From Sva-07 sp963747375 (GTDB lineage: Bacteria; Actinomycetota; Acidimicrobiia; Acidimicrobiales; Ilumatobacteraceae), in contig CAVVFL010000035.1 in assembly GCA_963747375.1 (NCBI GenBank), positions 372,001 through 436,000 of the forward strand: 64,000 bases of DNA. Direction: 5' to 3'. Position 1 is the first letter of the stretch, and each line of letters begins with the position of its first letter. Positions 1-15,286 of this stretch are shown piece by piece. The translations under genes were made by a program, and so were the position numbers. The notes beneath the pieces are model-generated. The model worked only from the letters and a program-made list of their open reading frames with translations, searched no databases and was not told where the DNA came from.

Positions 1-86
1 GCATCGACATCTCCCGCCCCGAGCGCGGCACCGACGAAGACGACGCCCGCCGCGAACGCGAAAAGCGCGAGCGCACCGCCTACTGA
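1..86 (+). CDS. rpoB: RNA polymerase beta subunit, C-terminal fragment
   Basis: Only the last 27 codons and the stop at 84-86 are inside the window; the reading frame starts at base 3. The visible tail begins IDISRPERGTDEDDARRE and is strongly charged. A tail starting with an I-x-I/L-S-R motif is typical of the extreme C-terminus of actinobacterial RpoB, and the next gene on the same strand is rpoC, the standard order. The fragment itself is too short to identify alone, so the call leans on position. The 135 bases between this stop and rpoC contain no gene that I can see. Confidence 0.8.
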   Translation, partial: IDISRPERGTDEDDARREREKRERTAY

Positions 87-221
87 CCTGATGGCGGAGG
101 GACTGGTCTCCGCTTCGCTTTGACTGCTCCCTCCCTGCGGCTCGTCGCTGGCGCTTCCCTCGCCGCCGCCGGACCATTCGCTGACTGACACCAACGCACC
201 ACCCGAACAACGAGGAACCAC

Positions 222-4130
<3,909 letters not shown>

Positions 4131-4147
4131 CACCCCATCAATCACCC

Positions 4148-4197
4148 GAAATTCGGAGTCGAGCTTGCGCTCAGCGCAAGCCTGACTCCGAATTTTC
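4148..4197 (+). terminator. Two-tier hairpin after rpoC, probable terminator
   Basis: An outer stem of 12 pairs (AAATTCGGAGTC with GACTCCGAATTT) encloses an inner stem of 9 pairs (GCTTGCGCT with AGCGCAAGC, one-base loop). It ends in TTTTC. It lies 17 bases after the rpoC stop and just beyond the end of the convergent transporter gene, so it could end transcription from both sides. Two relatives with the same architecture are at 11426-11484 and 60861-60915. Confidence 0.75.
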
Positions 4198-4212
4198 GCG
4201 TCCGGGGGAGAG

Positions 4213-5836
4213 TCAGATCAGCAGTTGGACGATGATCAGTTTGAGGATCATCGCCAGGGGAAACACGAGGGCGTAACCCGTGTCGACGCGTTCGTCGCCG
4301 TCGGCTCGTTCGGCAGGCGAAGGCCAACACCGCCGGTTGCGTCTGAATGCCGGCGATCATCCCGGCGCCGTCGACGGGATCACGCCGAAGCGCCCGGATC
4401 ATGATCGTCGCCGAATCCGGCCGTTGCCGCCGTGACGACCACCCCGGCAACGGCGAGCTGCAGGCCGACACGGGTGCCGACCGCGTCGGCGAACGTGCCC
4501 CCGGACCGGATACCCACGCCACCGAGGAACAACGAGCACGCCGAGCTGGCGGATGGTCAGGTTCGCCGCGTACGGAATCTGCCACGTGAACGGACCGGTC
4601 CGTCCGAGGGTGCCCACGATGAGCGCGACGATCAGCGGTCCGCCGCCCACGCCCAGCTCGATCTCGCCGCCACCGGGGATCGGGATCGTCGAGCTGCGCG
4701 AGCAGCAGACCGATCGCGAGGCCGGTGGCGAAGCCCGAGCGCGTCGACCTCGCTGAGCCCGCGGTCGGAGTCGCCGAGCGCGGCGGCGATCTCGCCCATC
4801 TTGTCGGTCGGACCGACGACACGCACTCGGTCACCGAGACGCAGCACGAAGTCACGATCGACGAGAAGGTCGGCGTCGCCTCGCCGAACCCGCGTCGCCA
4901 TCGCGCCGAAGCGCCCCTCGAGGTCGACCTCGCGCAGGCGCACTCCGGCCAACTCCGCTTGGAGACCGAGATGCGGCGGAAGTCGAGCTTCTTGCGGTCG
5001 AGCGCGAGGTGTCGCTCGCTGCGGTGACCTGCCCACTCGACGAAGCGATCGACGACGTCCGGCGTACCGATGACGGTGCAGAGGTCACCGGGCACGAGCA
5101 CGACGTCGTTGGTGGCGAGGTCGACCTCACCGCCGTGTTCGACTCGCGAGAACGTCGAGCCGCTCGCCCTGCCAGGACCGCAGATCGCCGAGGTTCGGGA
5201 GATCCGCACGGGTGACGATCACCGTGACACTGGTGGCGTTGCGTTGAGCGAGGAGTGGCGGATTCGCTGCGACGGGTCGGCGTGGCGACCCGGGTGCCGT
5301 ACCCGGCGCAGCGACCAACCCGAGGCGATGATCATCGCCACGACGCCGAGTGGGTACACGAGCGAGTAGCCGACGACCGGGTCGGTGACCTCGCCGGTCG
5401 CGATCTGGGGCGCGAGCTGCTCGAGGGCGGCCGACAGCGCCGGGGTGTTCGTCTGCGACCCGGCGAAGAGCCCGGCTCGTGCGCCCGGATCGAAGTCGAA
5501 CAGCGCACTGACACCACGGCGACGGTCAGCCCGATCGCGGCCGAGCAGGACAGACGACGGCGATCGCGACCCGCACACCGTCCTGTCGCAGGCCACCGAA
5601 GAACGCCGGGCCGGATGCCAGTCCGATGGTGTAGATGAACAGCGCCAGCCCGAACAGCGGGATGATGGCGGGCAGCTCTGCCAGGTCGGGATTGATCGCC
5701 GACACGCCGAGCCCGGCGAAGAGGGCGGCGGCCGGGCCCAGACCGACACCCTCGATCGCGCACTCTGGCCGAGCGCCGCGCCGAGCGCGACGACCATGAA
5801 CAACACGAGGAGCGGATCAGAGGTGAGCACTCCCAC
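4213..5836 (-). pseudogene. AspT/YidE-type transporter, frame broken several times
   Basis: Pieces in different minus-strand frames join into one protein of about 540 residues, the family's usual length. It starts at GTG 5836 with MGVLTSDPLLVLFMVVALGA, has the family-like segment AGLFAGSQTNTPALSAALEQ, then two TrkA-C-like regions (around 5100 and 4870), then a second membrane half containing GMIAGIQTQPAVLAFA, and ends with ALVFPLAMILKLIIVQLLI before TGA at 4213-4215. I count roughly seven or more frame changes. Family members are membrane proteins, some of them aspartate:alanine exchangers; the substrate here cannot be told. Because the full length and end-to-end similarity are kept, this may be an intact gene with sequence errors, but real decay is possible. 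It separates rpoC from rpsL and runs against both. Confidence 0.75.
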
Positions 5837-5891
5837 GCCCCCGGTCTATCACTCAGCGAGTCGGTCGGGGTCCGGTCCGACAGACCGGCGG

Positions 5892-5920
5892 TTGCGCGAT
5901 CCATCGGGCGCCCATAGCCT
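5892..5920 (+). promoter_or_regulatory. Promoter of the rpsL (str) operon
   Basis: TTGCGC (5892-5897), 17 bases, TAGCCT (5915-5920). The spacer ends GGGCGCCCA, and the 23 bases from here closely match the rplC promoter at 21026-21054; the infA promoter also carries GGCGCC in the same place. The 138-base leader to rpsL holds a small hairpin (TTTCGG at about 6009 pairing with CCGAAA at about 6027) and the ribosome site ACGAGG just before the GTG start. Confidence 0.65.
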
Positions 5921-6058
5921 TGCAGGGTCCTCTCATCGGGTCCGTTCGAGCAACGGTTCCGGTGTACGGCGGGCGGGTCGCAACCCGTGATTCGTCCAAC
6001 CCACCACATTTCGGAGGCTCCGGCCGCCGAAACGACCTGAACGAACGAGGTTCAATCA

Positions 6059-6430
6059 GTGCCAACCATTCAGCAGCTCGTCCGTCAAGGTCGGAGCTCG
6101 AAAGTCACCAAGAGCAAGACGCCGGCGCTCAAGGGCTCGCCCCAGCGCCGCGGTGTCTGCACCCGCGTGTACACCACCACCCCGAAGAAGCCGAACTCGG
6201 CGCTTCGCAAGGTCGCTCGTGTCCGTCTCAACTCGGGCATCGAGGTCACCGCCTACATCCCGGGCGAGGGCCACAACCTGCAGGAGCACTCGATCGTGCT
6301 CGTGCGTGGAGGCCGTGTCCGCGACCTTCCCGGTGTGCGCTACAAGATCATCCGTGGGGCGCTCGACGCCGTCGGCGTGAAGAACCGCAAGCAGTCCCGC
6401 AGCCGCTACGGCGCCAAGAAGGAGAAGTGA
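6059..6430 (+). CDS. rpsL: 30S ribosomal protein S12
   Basis: Decoding-centre protein of the small subunit, 123 residues, full length. It starts at GTG 6059 after an AACGAGG ribosome site; no ATG gives a better N-terminus than MPTIQQLVRQGR. The TPKKPNSALRK loop keeps Lys43. At the second streptomycin position the protein reads GGRVRDLPGVRY, so residue 88 is Arg (codon CGC) where Lys is usual (Lys88 in M. tuberculosis, Lys87 in E. coli). Arg here is a known streptomycin-resistance state. First gene of the str operon, six bases before rpsG. Confidence 0.98.
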   Translation: MPTIQQLVRQGRSSKVTKSKTPALKGSPQRRGVCTRVYTTTPKKPNSALRKVARVRLNSGIEVTAYIPGEGHNLQEHSIVLVRGGRVRDLPGVRYKIIRGALDAVGVKNRKQSRSRYGAKKEK

Positions 6431-6436
6431 CCCGAG

Positions 6437-6914
6437 ATGCCACGTAAAGGTCCTGCTCCCCGCCGCGAACTCGTCGCGGATCCCATCCACAAGTCGCAGC
6501 TCGTCACCCAGATCACCAACAAGGTGATGTTGCACGGCAAGCGCACCGTCGCCGAGAAGATCGTCTATGACGCGATGGAGATCATCCAGTCCCGCCTCGA
6601 GGGCGACGACATGGCGATCGACACGCGTCAAGCGAGCCATCGAGAACGTCAAGCCGCCGCTCGAAGTGCGCAGCCGTCGCGTCGGTGGTGCCACCTACCA
6701 GGTGCCCGTCGAGGTTCGTCCTCGTCGTGCGACCACGCTGGCGATCCGCTGGACGGTCGACTACGCCCGGGCGCGCCGTGAGAAGACGATGGCCGAGTGC
6801 CTCGCCAACGAACTCATGGACGCCGCCAATGGATTGGGCGCCGCGATGAAGAAGCGCGACGACATCCAGAAGATGGCCGAGTCGAACAAGGCGTTCGCCC
6901 ACTACCGCTGGTGA
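6437..6914 (+). CDS. rpsG: 30S ribosomal protein S7, one frame change
   Basis: Primary 16S rRNA-binding protein of the small-subunit head. The first 63 or so codons (MPRKGPAPRRELVADP) are in the frame of ATG 6437; the rest (VKRAIENVKPPLEVRSRRVG to FAHYRW) is shifted by +1. The extra base lies at about 6624-6626 in GACACGCGTC. Removing it gives 158 residues, the normal length, with the diagnostic SRRVGGATYQVPVEVR segment. S7 is essential, so a sequence error is the likely explanation. A GC-rich terminator follows. Confidence 0.93.
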
Positions 6915-6952
6915 ACACCACCGGCGAAGCCGGTGACTCGAACAACGTGAAC

Positions 6953-6981
6953 AGAACCCGGGGCCCCGGCCCCGGGTTCTG
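6953..6981 (+). terminator. Terminator after rpsG
   Basis: AGAACCCGGGGCC pairs with GGCCCCGGGTTCT, a perfect GC-rich stem with a very short loop, 39 bases after the rpsG stop. There is no long T run, only TTCTGCCGTTT. It separates rpsL-rpsG from the CBS-domain gene, so fusA and tuf need their own transcription start or read-through. Confidence 0.7.
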
Positions 6982-7084
6982 CCGTTTCGGGCCCCGTTTC
7001 CGGTTCGTTCACGAATGCACTAACGTGACGCCGCGGGGAGGACACACGAAGCGCGATCCGATCGCACGATCGAGAGGGAACCCG

Positions 7085-7519
7085 ATGCACGTCCAGAACA
7101 TTCTGAAGGTCAAAGGAACCGCTGTTGCCACGATCGGCCCGGACGACCTGCTCGCCGACGCCACGGCATCGTTGCGCGATCACGGCGTCGGAGCGCTCGT
7201 CGTGAGCCGCAACGGACGCACGATCGACGGCATCTTGTCCGAACGCGATGTGGTGCGCGCGCTGGCCGCTCACGGCGCCTCGACGCTCGGGCGCAACGTG
7301 GCCTCGGCGATGTCGACGACGGTCACGACGTGTCACGGCCACGACACGGTCGATCACATGATGGGCATGATGACCGAGCGTCGGATCCGGCACCTGCCGG
7401 TGGTCGACGACAGTGGACAGCTCGCCGGGATCATCTCGATCGGCGACGTCGTCAAGGCCCGCGTGGGCCAGCTCGAGATCGAGAACAACCAACTCCACGA
7501 CTACATCCAGGCGCGCTGA
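7085..7519 (+). CDS. Two-CBS-domain protein
   Basis: A 144-residue protein made of one pair of CBS domains (about residues 8-60 and 72-125); the stretches DGILSERDVVRALAAHG and LAGIISIGDVVKARVGQLE are typical CBS second-strand/helix motifs. Such pairs usually bind adenine nucleotides and act as energy sensors; stand-alone ones mostly have unknown partners. ATG 7085 follows GAGAGGGAA. The open frame extends further upstream, but that part runs through the terminator and the end of rpsG. It sits alone between rpsG and fusA, where such a gene is not usually found. TTCCGG and TAACGT 17 bases apart (6998-7026) could be a weak promoter. Confidence 0.85.
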   Translation: MHVQNILKVKGTAVATIGPDDLLADATASLRDHGVGALVVSRNGRTIDGILSERDVVRALAAHGASTLGRNVASAMSTTVTTCHGHDTVDHMMGMMTERRIRHLPVVDDSGQLAGIISIGDVVKARVGQLEIENNQLHDYIQAR

Positions 7520-7676
7520 TCGCTTCCCCGCATTCGGCGCGTGCAGTCCGTCGACGGCAGGGGTCACACGCAGTGGGGGCCGCGATTCCGCCGATACACT
7601 CGAACCCCGTGCCTGCGCCAGTGTGCGCAGCACGGCAACCCCCCAGTCGCCCCTTGACACGGAAGTGAAGTAGAGC

Positions 7677-9775
<2,099 letters not shown>

Positions 9776-9862
9776 TCGTCGCTGACATCACGTCACGAGC
9801 AGTCCAATCAGATCTTTGACAACCCACCTCTCACAACCAGAAACGACATTGGAGTCGCAGCA

Positions 9863-11064
9863 ATGAGCAAGAAGAAGTTCGAGCGCAACGAAGCCGCATG
9901 TGAATATCGGCACGATGGGTCATATTGACCATGGGAAGACGACGTTGACGGCGGCGATTTCGAAGACGTTGTCGGAGCGTGGGTTGGCCGAGTTCACGAC
10001 GTTCGATCGGATCGACAAGGCGCCGGAGGAGAAGGCTCGTGGTATCACGATCTCGATTTCGCATATCGAGTATGAGACCGAGAATCGGCATTATGCGCAT
10101 GTGGACATGCCGGGTCATGCTGACTACATCAAGAACATGATCACTGGTGCGGCGCAGGTCGATGGTGCGATTTTGGTGGTGGCGGCGACTGATGGTCCGA
10201 TGCCGCAGACGCGTGAGCATGTGTTGTTGGCCCGTCAGGTCGGTGTGCCGTCGATCATCGTGGCGTTGAACAAGGCTGACATGGTCGATGATGAGGAGTT
10301 GTTGGAGTTGGTGGAGCTCGAGGTTCGTGAGCTTGTTGACCGAGTACGAGTTCCCGGGTGATGATGCTCCGGTGATTCAGGTGTCGGCGTTGAAGGCGCT
10401 CGAGGGTGATGCTGAGTGGCAGGAGAAGATCATGGAGCTGATGGATGCGTGTGATGCGTCGATTCCGGAGCCGGTTCGTGAGTTGGACAAGCCGTTCTTG
10501 ATGCCGATCGAGGATGTGTTCACGATCACGGGTCGTGGCACGGTGGTGACCGGCAAGGTGGAGCAGGGCATCGTTCATACGGGTGATGAGATCGAGATCG
10601 TTGGTTTGCGTGTGACGCAGAAGACGACGTGTACGGGTGTGGAGATGTTCCGTAAGTTGCTCGATGAGGGTCAGGCGGGTGACAACATCGGTGCGTTGTT
10701 GCGTGGGACGAAGAAGGAGGATGTGGAGCGTGGTCAGGTGTTGTGTAAGCCGGGCTCGATTACGCCGCACACCAATTTCGAGGGTCAGGTGTATGTGTTG
10801 AGCAAGGATGAGGGTGGGCGTCACAAGCCGTTCTTCAACAATTATCGTCCGCAGTTCTTTTTCCGTACGACGGATGTGACGGGGACGATCGAGTTGCCGG
10901 CGGGTACGGAGATGGTGATGCCTGGTGACAATGTGGAGATCACGGTGGAGTTGGGTAAGCCGATCGCGATGGATGAGGGTTTGCGTTTCGCCATTCGTGA
11001 GGGTGGTCGTACCGTCGGCGCCGGCCGCGTCACCAAGATCTCAAGTGACGACGTGACGACCTGA
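9863..11064 (+). CDS. tuf: Elongation factor Tu, two frame changes
   Basis: Delivers aminoacyl-tRNA to the ribosome. ATG 9863 opens MSKKKFERN; after an extra base near 9890 the frame continues VNIGTMGHIDHGKTTLTAAI, and after a second extra base at about 10332-10335 it continues LTEYEFPGDDAPVIQVSALK. The corrected protein is 399 residues, as expected. GTPase motifs GHIDHGKT, RGITI, DMPGHADY and NKAD are present; Met and Ala replace the Cys residues of E. coli DCPGH and NKCD. The body of the gene (about 9895-11005) uses G- and T-ending codons (GTG, TTG, GGT, CGT, GAT) while its first ten and last twenty codons are C-ending like its neighbours, a mosaic pattern. rpsJ starts 18 bases later. Confidence 0.95.
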
Positions 11065-11082
11065 GACAGAAGAGACACTGAC

Positions 11083-11398
11083 ATGGCACAGAGCATCCGA
11101 ATCCGCCTGAAGGCGTTCGACCACGAGATCATCGACCAGTCGACGAAGAAGATCGTCGAGACGGTCACCCGCACCGACGCCACGGTCCGCGGACCCATCC
11201 CGCTGCCCACCGACAAGCACCGCTACACGGTCATCCGTGGCCCGCACGTCGACAAGGACAGCCGGGAGCACTTCGAGATGCGGGTGCACAAGCGCCTCAT
11301 CGACATCGTCGAACCCGAACGGCAAGACCATCGACAGCCTGCAGCGCATCGAGCTGCCCGCCGGCGTCGACATCGAGATCAAGATCCAGAACGCCTGA
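11083..11398 (+). CDS. rpsJ: 30S ribosomal protein S10, one frame change
   Basis: Small-subunit head protein, also NusB partner in antitermination. ATG 11083 opens MAQSIRIRLKAFDHEIIDQS; TVRGPIPLPTDKHRYTVIRG and KDSREHFEMRVHKRLIDI are classic S10. An extra G near 11317 (CCCGAAC for CCGAAC or CCCAAC) breaks the frame; the continuation is NGKTIDSLQRIELPAGVDIE and ends at TGA 11396-11398. The corrected length is 104 residues, normal. In most bacteria rplC follows directly; here a terminator-like hairpin and 9.9 kb of other genes intervene. Confidence 0.95.
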
Positions 11399-11425
11399 TC
11401 TCGAACTGAATCACCGAACACCAGC

Positions 11426-11484
11426 CCGAAATTCGGAGCCGATGTTGCGCAGAGCGCAACGATCGCTCCGAATTTCGGCGTTTT
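11426..11484 (+). terminator. Two-tier hairpin after rpsJ, probable terminator
   Basis: CCGAAATTCGGAGC (11426-11439) pairs with GCTCCGAATTTCGG (11465-11478); inside it GTTGCGC pairs with GCGCAAC across the loop AGA. It ends CGTTTT. It has the same design as the hairpin after rpoC, with the outer stem shortened and the inner stem changed on both sides. It would stop tuf-rpsJ transcripts before the protease gene. Confidence 0.75.
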
Positions 11485-11500
11485 CGGATAGACAGGTCGC

Positions 11501-12638
11501 ATGACTTCGCTGCCACCGCCGGCGCCGGGCGTCAACGCGGTGCCGCCGGCGCCGTCGCCCAGCCACACCAAGCGGCGCGCGGTGCTGCTCGTCGCCGTGG
11601 TCGCAGCGGTTGCCTGGGTCGCGGGACTCACCGGTGCACTGCTCGGCAGCCAGGTCTCGGACTGGCTCGACTCTCCGCCCAGGAGCGCCAGCGACGAGCC
11701 GATCAACGTCTCCGACTCGAGTGGGCCGATCGATGGTCGCCTCGATGTCGGCCAGGTCATCGACCACATCGCCGCGTCGGTGGTCACCATCAGCGCCGAC
11801 ATCGACGGCGGCCAGTCGGTCGGCACCGGTGTGATCGTGTCGTCCGACGGCGAGATCGTCACCAACGGCCACGTCGTGAACGGTGCGACCGACATCAGGG
11901 TGCGCCTGGCAGGCGAAACCGAGCCGCGCGAGGCGCGTCTGCTCGCCGTCGACCCGGGCAACGACCTCGCCCTGCTTCGCATGAGTGGCGACGGCTTCGA
12001 TGCGGCGGTGTTCGCCGACCCCGACAGCGTCCGCCTCGGTGACGAGGTCGTGGCGATCGGGTTCGCCCTGGGCCTCGACGGCGACCCGTCGGTGACGCTC
12101 GGCATCGTGTCGGCACTCGATCGCACGATCGGCACCGACGGCGCCTTCCTCGACGGGCTCATCCAGACCGATGCGGCGATCTCGTCGGGCAATTCCGGTG
12201 GGCCGCTCGTCAATGCTCGCGGGGAGGTCGTGGGGATCAACACTGCGGTCGCTCGCGACACGGCGACGTCGGCGGCCACGAACATCGGATTCGCGATCGG
12301 CGTCAACGAGGCGCTTCCGGTGATCGAACAACTTCGCGCGCAATCGGGAGGCGACCTCCGCGCCGAGGGTTACCTCGGCGTCGAGTTGGACGATCGTCGC
12401 GACGGTGGGCAGGGTGCGATCATCACCAGCGTGCAGGACGGGACCCCTGCCGTCGGACGCGGGGGTCGAAGCCAGCGACCTCGTTGTCGCAGTCGATGGC
12501 GTGACGATCGACGGAGCCACCGGCTTGGTCGCCGCGATCCGTGATCTGCAGCCCGGCGACGCCACCACGATCACCGTCGTCCGCGACGGTGATCGCATGG
12601 AGCTCACGGTCGTCCTCACCGACCGCCCCGAGGACTGA
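11501..12638 (+). CDS. HtrA/DegP-type membrane-anchored serine protease, one frame change
   Basis: Corrected length 378 residues. A proline-rich cytoplasmic N-terminus is followed by one membrane segment (about residues 28-50), then a trypsin-like domain outside the membrane with His124 (TNGHVV), Asp155 (GNDLALL) and Ser232 (SSGNSGGPLV). A single PDZ domain (about 285-375) begins LGVELDDRRDG and ends GDRMELTVVLTDRPED; an extra base near 12452 inside it shifts the frame. Proteases of this type degrade or refold damaged exported proteins. ATG 11501 lies just past the terminator-like hairpin. It opens the non-ribosomal block between rpsJ and rplC. Confidence 0.88.
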
Positions 12639-12712
12639 CTCCCTGCCGCGGGTCGAATCGCGGACCAGGTTCATCGTCTTTGAAGCGCGCTGGTCTGGGT
12701 ACGGTCAGCGCC

Positions 12713-14347
12713 GTGGAAGGTCGACTGCTCCTGGGACCGATGTTGCGCCATGTCGATGAGACGAGCGCGACCATCTGGATCGAGACGGTCTCGCCGTCGG
12801 AGGTGTCGATCCTCGGTCGAACGACACGGACCTTCACGGTCAGGGGACACCACTACGCCCTCGTCATGATCGAGGGTCTCGATCCGGGTTCGACGATCGA
12901 GTACGACGTCCGCGTCGACGGCCGGCTGGTCTGGCCGGAGCCCGACTCCATCCTTCCCCCGAGCATTATCCGCACAGTCGGGCCCGACGACGAGGTCCGC
13001 ATCCTCGCGGGATCGTGCCGAGCCGCGGCGCCCCACGAGGAGCCGTACACGCTCGAGTTGGCGCTCGACGGACGGGGGCGCGGCGTCGACACGCTCTGGG
13101 CACACGCCAAAAAGATGTCGCAGCAGTCGCCCGAGGAGTGGCCGACACTGCTCGTCCTCGCCGGCGATCAGATCTATGCGGACGATTCGTCGCCCGACAC
13201 CGAGCGGCGCATCGAGCAGTTCCGCGACGACGACTCCGAGCTGCCGACCGAGATCGTCGCCACGTTCGAGGAGTACTGCTGGCTCTACCACGAGGCTTGG
13301 TCGCCGCCCCTCGAACGATGGCTGTTGTCGGTCCTGCCCTCGATGATGATCTTCGACGATCACGACATGATCGATGACTGGAACATCTCCGATACCTGGG
13401 TCGACATGATCCACCAGGAGGACTGGTGGCACGAGCACGCCATCGGCGGCCTGATGTCGTACTGGATCTACCAGCACCTCGGGAACCAGTCGCCCGACGA
13501 GATCCGTGCCGATGGCATCCTCGAGGCAGTGTCCGGCGCGACCGACACGGTGCTCGAACGGTGGGCGCAACGCGTCGAGGCCCAGACCCCCGACGACGGC
13601 GGCTATCGCTTCAGCTACGCGCGAACCTTCGGCGAGGTGAAGATCATCGTGGTCGATGATCGCAACGGTCGGATTCTCGAGCGCGGTCGCCGACGGATGG
13701 TCGCCGAGTCCGAGTGGGAGTGGGTGAGGGAACAGGCGCTCGACAGCCCTCGCCACTTGATGTTCGTGACCACGTTGCCTGTGTTCATCGCCGACGGGCT
13801 CCACGACCTGCAGGTCTGGAGCGAACGCGTCTGCGGCGGTGCGTGGGGCCGGCGGTTCGTCCGTCATGGCGAGAAGGCGCGTCGCTCCCTGGATCTCGAG
13901 GATTGGTCGGCGTTCGGTGTGTCGTATGCGATGTTCGTGTCGTTGATCGAGGACGTCGTCGATGCCGACGACGGTCCGTCGTCGGTCGTGGTGATGTCCG
14001 GCGACATTCACTTCAGCTACTCCGCCGAGGTACCGATCCGCGGCGGCGGTCACCGCGTGCATCAGATCGTGAGTTCGCCGATCCGCAACGCGCTGATTCC
14101 CCACGAGCGAAGCATCATGCGCTTCACGTTGACCCGAGGTGGCACGTGGATCGGTGGGCTGCTGCGCCGCCTGTCCCGTGGCCCGCGGACGGCGCCGGGG
14201 ATCAACCTGACCGCGGGCCCGTACTTCGCCAACAACATGGTCCGCATCCGGTACCACGGCGACGAGGTGGAGGCGGTGTTCGAGCATTCGACCGCATCCG
14301 ACGTCGGCGACAGCGACCTGGATGAGGTCGCTCGCGTCATGCTCTGA
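12713..14347 (+). CDS. PhoD-like metallophosphatase
   Basis: About 544 residues from GTG 12713, chosen because MEGRLLLGPMLRHVDETSAT is the usual beginning of the N-terminal sandwich domain in this family; an upstream TTG at 12680 is also in frame. Metal-binding motifs occur in the expected order: AGDQIYADD, FDDHDMIDDWN and MSGDIHFSYSAE. PhoD-like enzymes use iron and calcium to hydrolyse phosphodiesters or monoesters. No signal peptide or twin-arginine motif is visible, so unlike classic PhoD this one appears cytoplasmic. It precedes by 36 bases a five-gene coupled run of lipid-phosphate-type genes, which suggests a related substrate, but that is inference. Confidence 0.8.
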   Translation: MEGRLLLGPMLRHVDETSATIWIETVSPSEVSILGRTTRTFTVRGHHYALVMIEGLDPGSTIEYDVRVDGRLVWPEPDSILPPSIIRTVGPDDEVRILAGSCRAAAPHEEPYTLELALDGRGRGVDTLWAHAKKMSQQSPEEWPTLLVLAGDQIYADDSSPDTERRIEQFRDDDSELPTEIVATFEEYCWLYHEAWSPPLERWLLSVLPSMMIFDDHDMIDDWNISDTWVDMIHQEDWWHEHAIGGLMSYWIYQHLGNQSPDEIRADGILEAVSGATDTVLERWAQRVEAQTPDDGGYRFSYARTFGEVKIIVVDDRNGRILERGRRRMVAESEWEWVREQALDSPRHLMFVTTLPVFIADGLHDLQVWSERVCGGAWGRRFVRHGEKARRSLDLEDWSAFGVSYAMFVSLIEDVVDADDGPSSVVVMSGDIHFSYSAEVPIRGGGHRVHQIVSSPIRNALIPHERSIMRFTLTRGGTWIGGLLRRLSRGPRTAPGINLTAGPYFANNMVRIRYHGDEVEAVFEHSTASDVGDSDLDEVARVML

Positions 14348-14383
14348 CGTTTCGACCGCCCGCGTCGGGGTATTGACATCGAC

Positions 14384-15286
14384 GTGTTCGCTCTCCTCGT
14401 CGTGCTGTTCGCCGGTTTCGCAGGCGCAGCCTTGTTCCTGCTGTTCGCTGCTGTGGCGAGCTCGCCGACGGCGATCGCCGACCCCGCCGACCCGGCGAGC
14501 GCCGAACATTGGCTCATCGCCCGTTCCGCTCGATTCCCCGCGATCCGTCGAGTGCTTGTTCACGCCGATCGTCGAGTGATCGGCGGCGTCGCAGTCGTGG
14601 TGTCGTTCGTCGCCGTGTCGGTCGCGGCCCTGTTCGTCGGGTGGGTCTTCGCGTCGATCGACTCGAACCGAGGATTCGCCCGCTGGGATCAGTCGGTTGC
14701 CGACTGGGGCCCGGCGCACGCGAGCAGCGCGGCCGCATCCGCAATGAAGGCGATCACGCAACTCGGCGGCACCTACGTGCTGATCGCAATCATGGTCGTC
14801 GCTGGTGCGATCGACTGGTACCGGCAGCGTCGCGCGACCGCGCTCGGGTTCGTCCTCACCGTCGGTGTCGGTGTGTCTCTGATCAACAACGGCCTCAAGA
14901 TGCTCGTCATGCGCGACCGCCCACCGGTCGAACACCTCGTCGGCTCGGCGGGTTCCTCGTTCCCGTCGGGACACTCGGCTGCGGCGGCGGCGTGCTGGAT
15001 GGCGATCGCGTTGGTTGTCGGTCGCTGGCTTCCTCGTCCGATCCGGCCGTGGCTCTCGGTCGCCGCGGTCGGCGTCGCCTGTCTCGTCGCCACCAGTCGG
15101 GCGCTCCTCGGCGTCCACTGGCTCACTGATGTCGTCGCCGGCCTCGTGGTCGGCTGGACGTGGTTCTTCGTGGTCGCCTTGATCTTCGGCGGCCGCCTCC
15201 AACGTTTCGGCGAGCCGGCCGAACGCCTCGCGACGACACCCGTCGTCGTACCGAATCACATGAACGGAGCCCAACATGGGAGCTGA
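14384..15286 (+). CDS. PAP2-family membrane phosphatase (first of three)
   Basis: 300 residues, six or so membrane segments beginning right at the N-terminus (FALLVVLFAGFAGAALFLLF). The three PAP2 active-site motifs are intact: KMLVMRDRP, SFPSGHSAAAA, and SRALLGVHWLTD. PAP2 membrane enzymes dephosphorylate phosphatidic acid, undecaprenyl pyrophosphate or similar lipids on the outer face of the membrane. Start taken at GTG 14384. It overlaps the next gene by 11 bases. Compared with the protein at 19863 it shares the distinctive pre-motif segment NRGFARWDQSVADWG (there GRGFARWDWTLAEWG), so the two are paralogues. Confidence 0.88.
   Translation: MFALLVVLFAGFAGAALFLLFAAVASSPTAIADPADPASAEHWLIARSARFPAIRRVLVHADRRVIGGVAVVVSFVAVSVAALFVGWVFASIDSNRGFARWDQSVADWGPAHASSAAASAMKAITQLGGTYVLIAIMVVAGAIDWYRQRRATALGFVLTVGVGVSLINNGLKMLVMRDRPPVEHLVGSAGSSFPSGHSAAAAACWMAIALVVGRWLPRPIRPWLSVAAVGVACLVATSRALLGVHWLTDVVAGLVVGWTWFFVVALIFGGRLQRFGEPAERLATTPVVVPNHMNGAQHGS

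Noticed and set aside
6953..6981. GC-rich palindrome as a regulator binding site
   Set aside because: Position 39 bases after the rpsG stop and the stem design fit a terminator better.
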